64,000 nt of DNA from Karstenula rhodostoma CBS 690.94 (Eukaryota; Ascomycota; Dothideomycetes; Pleosporales; Didymosphaeriaceae): NCBI GenBank assembly GCA_010093485.1, contig MU001514.1, forward strand, positions 594,266 through 658,265, read 5' to 3'. Shown piece by piece: positions 56,920-64,000 of this stretch. The first letter of the stretch is position 1. Every line of letters begins with the position of its first letter. The notes beneath the pieces were generated by a model. That model saw only the letters and a list, made by a program, of their open reading frames with translations, had not been told where the DNA came from and made no database searches. Made by a program: the position numbers and the translations under genes.

Positions 56920-58303
56920 ATGTCCCTCATGGTGTCTATGCGGCCGATTCCGACGGCCGCCCGATGTCTTCGCAAACGTCTCGCTAGCCCGCGCATAGCA
57001 GCACCCGGGAGCGTGCATAGGAGCTATGCGACAGCCTCTCAGGCGCAAGAGACGAGCATAGACAGTAATGGAGCTGCGATTCCGCCCGTGGTGAGCGCAC
57101 GCCTGCAGCAGCGCAAAGAGGCGCTCCGGAACGCGAAGCCCTTTTCCGACTTCTTGACAGACTCGTTCAACAGAGAGCATGACTACCTGCGGATAAGCAT
57201 CACGGAGCGTTGCAATCTGCGATGTCTGTACTGCATGCCAGAGGGTAAGACCATTTGCCATGTTCCAAAGGACTCGTGCTGATAACAATACAGAGGGCGT
57301 TCCGCTATCGCCGCCCGAGCACATGCTCACCACGCCCGAGATCTTCTACCTGTCGTCGCTATTCGTATCGCAAGGCGTCACCAAAATCCGTCTGACAGGC
57401 GGCGAGCCCACTGTGCGCCGCGACATCGTCCCTCTGATGCAATCCATCGGCTCCCTGCGCTCACAGGGTCTTTGCGAGCTCGCCCTCACCACGAACGGAA
57501 TATCCCTGCATCGAAAACTGGATGCCATGGTCGAGGCTGGGCTCACGGGCGTCAACCTGAGCCTGGACACCCTGGACCCCTTCCAGTTCCAGATCATGAC
57601 AAGACGGAACGGCTTCGATGCGGTCATGAGGTCCATTGAGCGCATATTGGAGATGAACAAGCTCGGCGCGAACGTCAAGCTCAAAGTCAATTGCGTTGTT
57701 ATGCGCGGGCTGAATGAGCGCGACATCATACCCTTTGTCGAACTGGGCCGCGAAAAGGACATCGAGGTGCGCTTCATCGAGTACATGCCCTTCGGTGGCA
57801 ACAAGTGGAGCGAGGGCAAGATGATCAGCTTTCAGGAGATGCTGGACATAATACGAGTCAAATACCCAGGATTGCGCAGCGTCAAAGGGCACAAGAACGA
57901 CACGAGCAAGACGTACGAAGTCCCGGGCTTTGTGGGAAAAGTGGGCTTCATCTCGAGCATGACCAACGACTTCTGCGGAACATGCAACCGCTTGCGCATT
58001 ACAAGCGACGGCAACCTGAAAGTCTGCTTGCACGGCAACGACGAAGTATCTCTCCGTGACATGCTTCGGAAAGACAACAACGGCCAGCCAATCGACCAGG
58101 AAGCCTTCGAACGCATCAAGCAGATTGAAATGGACCGGCGAGACGGTCTGCTAAGCGACGAGACGATCCTCGGCTGGGGACAGCGGGAACAGGAACTGCT
58201 GCACGTCATCGGCGCAGCGGTCAAACGAAAAGCCGAGAAGCATGCCGACATGGGCGACCTCAAGAACATGCAGAACAGGCCCATGATCTTAATTGGTGGG
58301 TGA
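56920..58303 (+). CDS. MoaA/MOCS1A GTP 3',8-cyclase, Gly-Gly end
   Basis: Exons 56920-57244 and 57294-58303 give 444 residues when translation stops at 58301. The first about 45 residues ([20 protein letters not shown]...SYATA) are Arg/Ser/Ala-rich, a mitochondrial presequence. The radical-SAM site is [12 protein letters not shown] (three Cys, C-x3-C-x2-C), with [11 protein letters not shown] downstream, and the second cluster site is FCGTCNRL...KVCL (C-x2-C-x13-C). The protein ends [13 protein letters not shown], the C-terminal double Gly that human MOCS1A needs. It converts GTP to 3',8-cyclo-GTP, the first step of molybdenum-cofactor synthesis. The GG codons contain a splice donor at 58296 that would remove the stop, see the intron and fusion entries. 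This unspliced form is the free-MoaA reading. Confidence 0.95.
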
Positions 58304-58515
58304 TGCTCGGATCTTCTTTTTATCACGGATGACTGTATGCCCTTACGAACCTTGGCGGACACATTTGCATGGGCGGCGTTTCGTTTTTGCATGCGCTTTG
58401 CGGCTTGGCTGGCACTGTCATTGGGAAGATAGACGTGTTGCCTATATATGCGAATCCATACCCCATACGCCACGTTACGCGCCTCTTACGTGAAGATGAT
58501 TGCTGACTTGCGCAG
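58296..58515 (+). other. Optional intron that deletes the MoaA stop
   Basis: Donor GTGGGT starts at 58296 inside the Gly-Gly codons; acceptor TTGCGCAG ends at 58515. Splicing joins ATT-G to GC-CAG and keeps the frame into the downstream ORF (ILI-G-QSIQ). The same GTGGGT donor type is used in the aminotransferase (45587) and MIS12 (52047) genes here. At 220 nt it is longer than most introns in the window. A TATATAT at 58443-58449 lies inside it. Confidence 0.6.
58443..58449 (+). promoter_or_regulatory. TATA-like box inside MOCS1 intron
   Basis: TATATAT 138 nt before the in-frame ATG at 58581. It could drive a separate MoaC transcript, but out-of-frame ATGs at 58496, 58558 and 58561 come first, which argues against efficient use. 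Confidence 0.3.
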
Positions 58516-61500
58516 GCCAGTCAATACAGCCCAGCCCAGCCCGCACCAGCTTGGTCGATGATGGACGTTCTAGGTTCGGTATGCAGAATGCTTATTCATC
58601 TGGTGCTGCTCTGGTCCGGCCGTGGTCCAGCATCCCGCCGCCACGGTTGTCGCATTCCTTGTTTTCACTACAGTCAGGTCCCTTCCACGTCCGCACCTTT
58701 GGCACACACAGGAGGGGAACGGGGTCAAGGAGAAACCTGGAACCGAAGATGGGTACAGGTTCAAAGGAAGACACGAAACTCAAAATGGGAAATGGATCTT
58801 CCAAGTCGTCCCTATTTGGGACAAAACACCTTGACAAGGAGTGGGAGCATTTAGAGGAGGGGCGACGAGGGTCAGAGTGTGCCATGCTTCAATCCCTCGA
58901 CACATCGCAAGCGGAACAACGCGCGCTCATGTCGAGACAGGAAATGCTTGGACCCGAATACGAAAGGTATTGGGCGCAAATCAATCACATAACCGTGACA
59001 AGAACAATCGACAGAGATGATTCGAAGGAGGCGGCGAGCAGAGCTGTTGAGGAGCTGCAGAAGATCCATCTCGACATAGACGATGTAACGGCGCAGCGGC
59101 AGGTGTGCAGCAGCATCAAGAGTACGTCGCAAAAGTCCATCAGACCATCGCAACTATTCCCCAACCACCGGCACGCCGAGTTCTCCGTCGACAGATCAGT
59201 ACAAGTCAAGGCCGTGCAAGACAAGATCAAAGACCTGGAGTGGAGGCTGGAGGTCGCAAAGGAGTACCCCCCGCAGGTTGACCCCGGCGAATTCCTGGCG
59301 TGGCGGGACAAAATCGAGGCCAGGTTCGCAATGAAAGCAGGCAGGAAGACGTCGCGTGCCATGTGGCGCCGCAACAAAAAGATTGCGGCGGCGGCGCTGA
59401 AAAACGAGGAGCGTCGCAGGCAGCTGGAGCACGTGTGGAAGGCCGAGATGCACGAGCTCGAACAGACCCTGCATACATTCAAGTCTCGCTTGGTGCTGCT
59501 TGCGCCTGATAACATGGAGAACATACAGCAGCTGCAAGCTAAGCAACGGCAACTCGACCAAGAGGCGGAGAAGTTGAGTGTGGAGGAGAAGGAGGTATTG
59601 GCTGCGCGATCGGTGAGGATGGAGAAGGCTCTTGTCGAGAGAGCTGAGAAGAGAGCCCGGGTGGCTGAGAAGAAAGACCAGGCGCGCCTCGAGGCGGGCC
59701 ATGCGAAGGTGAAGTGGGATGGCTTGCTCGCTGCGACCTGGCGCCGGGATAGGGACGCTGCTGCAAAAGTTGTTGCAGAGGGATCGGCACCTTTCGATGC
59801 AGCTTCTTCGGCACGGGAAAGAGCAGCACCTCGGGTAGATGCGCTCGAAGATCGTTTGCAAGAAACTATCACAGAGCAACCGTTCAAGAGTAAGAGCGGA
59901 CGTAGGTTGGATGGAGACAAGATTCGAAACATGGAGCCTGTAGGCAGGTTGGCAGGCAAGGACGATAAACAGCCAAAGAACATTAAGAAGAGTATGGAAT
60001 ACGACGAAACGAGGGTTGCAGAGCCGCGGGATAAAGACGCCAGACAAAACCTGGAGCCTGTCGCTCAAGAAGCTTTTGGCAAGTTGGCTGGCAAGGACGA
60101 TGAACAGTCAAAGAGCATTAAGAAGAGTATGGAGCACGACGGAATGAGGGTTACAGGGTCACGGGATGAAGACGCCAGTCGAAACCTGGAGCCTGTCGCT
60201 CACAAAACCCAAAACCTCCAAGCCGAGCTCAAGGATCTAATACCCGAGCAACGAGATCCCACTGCGGAAGTCAGGCAACAGCAACTGCGTGACATACATC
60301 AGTCTATTCTGCATCTGCAGAAGCTAGCCTCTAGCGCCCAGTCTGACGGTCACCTCCGCGTGGCAACCGCGAGAAAAATCGAAGACATGCTCCGCGAACT
60401 AGAAGAAGAGGCCGCTACTGTCGAGAACGATCAAGCGCTCCATTCTTTCATCCGCAAGTCCAACGCGAATCCAGACCTTAAACATATCAAGTTCAACCGA
60501 CAACAGATAGCAGAGCAACAGCAGGCTGCCAATGTTTTTGGCGAGTCAAACAAACCTCAGCCCATCCGCACATGGCCGAATCCGTCGCCCGAAGCGCTGC
60601 TCCCTCGCTCGCTCTCCGATCAACTCAAAGCGCAACTTTCAGCCTCAAAACAATCCGTGATTGACGACGACTTGACGGTCGATGTCGAGGCTGACGTGCC
60701 AGGACTACAAAATCAGATCTTCGAGCTCAGCCAGAGATTGAAGGAGAATTTCCCCCTGATGGACACGCTGCCATACGATGTGTGGAAATCAAAGCAACGC
60801 AAGACGCTGCAGACGTGGCTCAAGATCCTCATATGGAAGTGGCAGACGCGAAACGACGAGATGAATGCCGAGAGTGCGGAAGCCGATATAGATGTCAGCC
60901 AGGACGTCCGCGCGCTGCTGGACCAAATGGTCCTCGACCACGACCTCGGCCAGCATGCCGCAACGCGCATGGCGAAGCGGTGGGCAGAAGTATTTGTGCG
61001 GCAGGAAGAAAGGAAGATGGGCGTCGAGCCGGACGAGAGGAACGAAGAACTCGATTGGGCCCAGATGGATCCTGGCCTAGGCTTTTTGGATGACGAATGC
61101 GACGCCGTCGATCAAGAGAGAGGGAGAGGATATGACGCGGCTAGAGAGAAGACAAACCAGTCCCTACCCCAGGGTCTGCCATTCACCAACAAGCGCAAAA
61201 CGCAAGGCTATCGCTTCGGAGCCTCCGACCTGTGGCGGGCCGCGAGTGCAGCCGGCTACCACACACTCGCCTCCCGCCGGCAGTACTCCTCCTGGAAAGG
61301 CACAAAAGTCGGAAAAGTAGAGGTCGGCAACCCCACAGAAGCGCCAGAGACGCAAACCTCGCATCACCTCTCTTCTTCATCCGCAGAACACCTCCAAACC
61401 TCCCTCCCCCATCTAACTGCCTCCGGCGCCGCACACATGGTCTCCGTCTCCGCAAAACCGCACACCCCCCGCACCGCCATCGCCACCGGCACAGTGCGCT

Positions 61501-61934
61501 TCTCCAACCCCACGCCCCTTTCTCTCATCCACTCCGCGTCCAACAAAAAGGGGGACGTCCTCTCCGTTTCGCGCATCGCGGGTATCATGGCCGCGAAACA
61601 CACACCCTCGCTGATCCCCCTGTGCCACCCCATCGCTCTCACGCACGTCGGCGTAACGCTGCACGTCCTCACTTCCACCTCGCCTGTAGAGGAAAAGCCT
61701 ATGAAGGACTTTGGTGCCATTGTAGTCGAGAGCAAAGTCCAGTGCGTGGGGCAGACGGGCGTGGAGATGGAGGCGCTGACGAGCGTTGTGGGGGCTGCGC
61801 TGAGCGTGGTGGATATGTGCAAGGCGGTTGACAAGGGCATTTCTATCGGCGATGTGAGAGTTGTGCTGAAGGAGGGTGGCAGGAGTGGGACGTGGAGGGA
61901 GGACGGGTGGGAAAGTCGGGGGGAAGATGATTAA
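58516..61934 (+). CDS. Long linker plus MoaC/MOCS1B domain (fusion part)
   Basis: With exons 56920-57244, 57294-58295 and 58516-61934 the gene codes for 1,581 residues: MoaA about 1-442, linker about 443-1403, MoaC about 1404-1560. The linker has an Arg/Ser-rich presequence-like stretch at its start (LVRPWSSIPPPRLSHSLFSL), long charged coiled coil, a 45-residue repeat (LAGKDD-Q-K-IKKSME...), and a second presequence-like stretch (TLASRRQYSSWKG) just before MoaC. The MoaC domain is complete: AAHMVSVSAKPHTPRTA, VLSVSRIAGIMAAKHTP, LIPLCHPIALTHV, GQTGVEMEALTSV, DMCKAVDKGISIGDV. It would turn 3',8-cyclo-GTP into cyclic pyranopterin monophosphate. If the intron is not used, the first in-frame ATG is 58581, giving an independent protein. 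I favour the fusion. Confidence 0.88.
59935..60205 (+). repeat. Two 135-bp in-frame repeats in MOCS1 linker
   Basis: The segment with GGCAGGCAAGGACGAT at 59951 recurs as GGCTGGCAAGGACGAT at 60086, 135 nt (45 codons) later, and the flanking AACCTGGAGCCTGTCGCTCA recurs as well. The frame is kept, so length changes here would not disrupt the protein. Confidence 0.75.
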
Positions 61935-62354
61935 GGGGACACGCGTGAGAGTAGTCGTGAAGTGTGTATTATAGTGCATGGATGGGTGGAGCATAATGAG
62001 TCGACCGGATATGTGTATTATAGTGCATGGGACGGCGTTAGCATTTAGCATCTCGGATTTGTTGTGGATGTATAGATACGGGGGAATGGACATACTCGCC
62101 AGAACGGTAAGGTTGGACTGCTCGGTCTCGAATGTTCAGATGAGGCAGGTTTTGCTTTATGCGGTGGTGTTACTAGGCCGGGAAGGTGCACTCCACTACT
62201 CAAGGTCAGTACAGAAGGCGCGACACATACGGAGACTGCTTGGTTGTTGGACCCGTCTAGGCTGACGTCTTCTTCTCACTACCCAACGCAATCCTTGAGG
62301 GTTGTGACTCAACAGTACAAGTCAGACATCCTTACCACGTATTGATCAACCAAT
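61935..62354. other. Intergenic with 19-nt direct repeat
   Basis: About 420 nt between the MOCS1-like gene and the PAP2 gene. A 19-nt sequence, TGTGTATTATAGTGCATGG, occurs at 61963-61981 and again at 62012-62030. Nothing else seen. Confidence 0.5.
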
Positions 62355-63609
62355 ATGGCCGTCCCGCAACTGCACGAACTCTCCACGTTCCCAATCCGCG
62401 ACCCTGAAATTGATCCACCTTTCTCAACTCGCGACCCAGAAGCCGTTCCACCCTTCCGACCAGGCGAACCCGCTCAGCCCGCCCGCTTCGCTTATCTTCG
62501 CCGAGTTCTTTCTCCCCGCAACGACTCAACCGCCCCCAGCAAACGCTCCCGACTCCGCGCCCGCCTCCCCAAGTTCCGCGCCCCCAACCCCCCTGACCGT
62601 CCAACTTTCAAACAGTGGCTCCGGCGCTGCTGGCTCGACATCCTCACGCAGCTTCTCTGCATCTTGACCGCCTTCATAATCTACCTGACCGTACCACCGC
62701 TCCTGACGCACTACTTCCCTTTGTACCCTGGCATCTACTCTACTCCGTGGGGCCTCAAGCACGGCCAGCCGTATATCAACGAGTACATCAACACGACGTG
62801 GAGCGCGGCGATCAGCTTCATCGTTCCGTTCCTCATCATGTTGGCAGTGTCGGGGTGGTGGTTCAACAGCTTCTGGGACGGGAACGCTGCCGTATGTCCC
62901 CCTCCCCCTTCCTCCACTCAAACGATTCCAGGCTGACGCAAACATTCAGTGCATCGGCCTCGGCTACGCCCTCGCCACCGCAACCCTCTTCCAATCTCTC
63001 ATCAAGATCTTCATCGGCGGCCTCCGCCCGCACTTCCTCTCCCTGTGCAATCCACCCATCCCGCCCGCCTATGGCGCCATCGGCCAAGCCCCAGGCGCAA
63101 TTTGGTACACAGCCGACGTCTGCCGCGGCGACCCGCACATACTGCGCGAGGCGCAGATGAGTTTCCCGTCTGGCCATGCGTGCGCGGCGTTCGCGGGATT
63201 CGGGTTCCTCGCACTGTATCTCAACGCCAAGTTTGGGGTGTTCGGACACAAGCCGCAGGAGGTAGAGAAGGTAGAGGTGAGGCCTGAAGCGGGAGAAGTG
63301 CAGGTTAGCGTGGAGGAGGTGCGACAGCCGCAGCGTCGTCCTGCTCGGATTCCGCACTGGCGGCTCGTCCTCTTTGCTGCGCCGCTGCTGGTCGCGGTCA
63401 TCATGGCGGCGAGCAAGATCAGGGATATGTGGCATCACCCCGTTGACGTGGTGTTTGGGGCGTGTGTGGGGTCGCTGTTTGCGCTGATGGCGTATCGGAT
63501 GGTGTATAGGAGTGTGTGGGATCAGAGGAGGAACCATATCGCGAGGGAGGTGGGGGAAGAGGCTACTGTGAGTGTAGAGGAGCGTAAGGATAAGGGGTAT
63601 GTTGTTTGA
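62355..63609 (+). CDS. PAP2-type lipid phosphatase (DPP1/LPP1-like)
   Basis: Exons 62355-62891 and 62950-63609 give 398 residues. A basic cytosolic leader of about 90 residues precedes six hydrophobic helices (first WLDILTQLLCILTAFIIYLTV). The three phosphatase motifs are KIFIGGLRP (198-206), PSGH (252-255) and S334-K335-x5-H341-x3-D345. Motif 3 usually reads SR; here the Arg is Lys. A charged loop of about 45 residues (EVEKVEVRPEAGEVQ) is inserted between motifs 2 and 3. Members remove phosphate from phosphatidate, diacylglycerol pyrophosphate or lysophosphatidate in vacuole or Golgi membranes. The substitution may lower activity or shift substrate. Confidence 0.93.
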
Positions 63610-64000
63610 AGGGTGGTGGATGTGAAGGCGGAGCGGGGAGGGTGGTTTTTCTTCTCTGCGGCTCTGGACTTTCCTTTGTTATAGAACAACCCGTTTTTAA
63701 TACCTACTAACGTGCCTTTATTTTTAATTCATGCTACCGATGCCGTGTACCTAATGCACATGATCCTCGCTAGCATCGTCAGATTATCGCATCCTACTCT
63801 TCACTTCCCCTTCCCTGCTGCCGGCAACAACTCTCATCTTCCACAGCTACGTCTACCCACTGAAACGGACGTGTATTCACAGCGGACGCTGCGTCCTCGG
63901 GAATAAACCATTTTTTTCCCCTACATTAGGTATGGAAAAAATGTTTCCTTCCGTATGGTATTCATCCTACATCAAGATTTCTTTGATCTAAGGGGTAGGG
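63610..64000. other. 3' flank of PAP2 gene, nothing recognised
   Basis: About 390 nt to the window end, AT-richer with T and A runs. It probably holds the 3' UTR and termination region of the PAP2 gene. Confidence 0.4.

Noticed and set aside
59000..60068. Long minus-strand frames of 332 and 290 codons
   Set aside because: Both are antisense to the MOCS1 linker, Ser/Cys/Leu-rich by complement of the coiled-coil codons, with no domain.

Overview
The window is a stretch of a filamentous ascomycete genome (Pezizomycotina; a dothideomycete is my best guess from gene content and intron style, not proven). The evidence is short introns of about 45-90 nt with GTATGT/GTAAGT donors and CTAAC-like branch sites, single-gene transcription units on both strands, HET and BTB genes, a DUF3455 secreted protein and typical fungal trafficking and kinetochore genes. 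Two runs of N (7578-7687 and 52813-52837) and homopolymer runs mark it as a draft assembly. All gene models below were spliced by eye from the sequence.

Layout. 0-5 kb: 3' end of a Gln-rich protein, a BTB-domain protein, a von Willebrand A protein. 6-11 kb: a small Cys-motif protein (-), a tandem ENIA-repeat array broken by an assembly gap, and an APC-family amino-acid/GABA-type permease (-). 12-16 kb: two short membrane-protein ORFs (-), one with a likely frameshift in an 11-G run, then the Golgi coiled-coil protein CASP/COY1 (-). 16-24 kb: a VPS3-like CORVET subunit divergent from COY1, prefoldin subunit 4, and a DHA1-type MFS transporter. 25-31 kb: a DUF3455 secreted protein, GPI3/PIG-A (-) divergent from a DBP6-like DEAD-box helicase. 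33-39 kb: a pepsin-type aspartic protease, a HET-domain protein (-), and a histidine-phosphatase-family protein. 41-51 kb: SRP19/SEC65 (-), a class III aminotransferase, and a LAMMER-type kinase. 51-64 kb: MIS12/MTW1, an isochorismatase-fold protein that lacks two catalytic residues, a 112-bp tandem repeat flanked by 12-nt inverted repeats, a MOCS1-like locus, and a PAP2 lipid phosphatase.

Most genes are unrelated housekeeping or secretory-pathway functions and form no metabolic cluster. Trafficking and secretion are well represented (COY1, VPS3, GPI3, SRP19, PAP2), but this looks like chance neighbourhood.

The most interesting locus is the molybdenum-cofactor gene at 56.9-61.9 kb. The MoaA part ends in Gly-Gly followed directly by a stop, as free MOCS1A does. 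The two Gly codons also contain a GT splice donor. Splicing from it to 58516 removes the stop and joins MoaA in frame, through a linker of about 960 residues, to a complete MoaC domain. One gene could therefore yield free MoaA and a 1,581-residue MoaA-linker-MoaC fusion, much like animal MOCS1. The linker carries two mitochondrial-presequence-like segments and an internal 45-residue repeat. Large gene-free stretches (23.7-25.9, 31.2-33.2, 38.7-41.3, 45.8-48.4 and 52.8-55.2 kb) hold nothing I can assign, apart from an AT-rich islet near 54.5-54.95 kb with broken reading frames.
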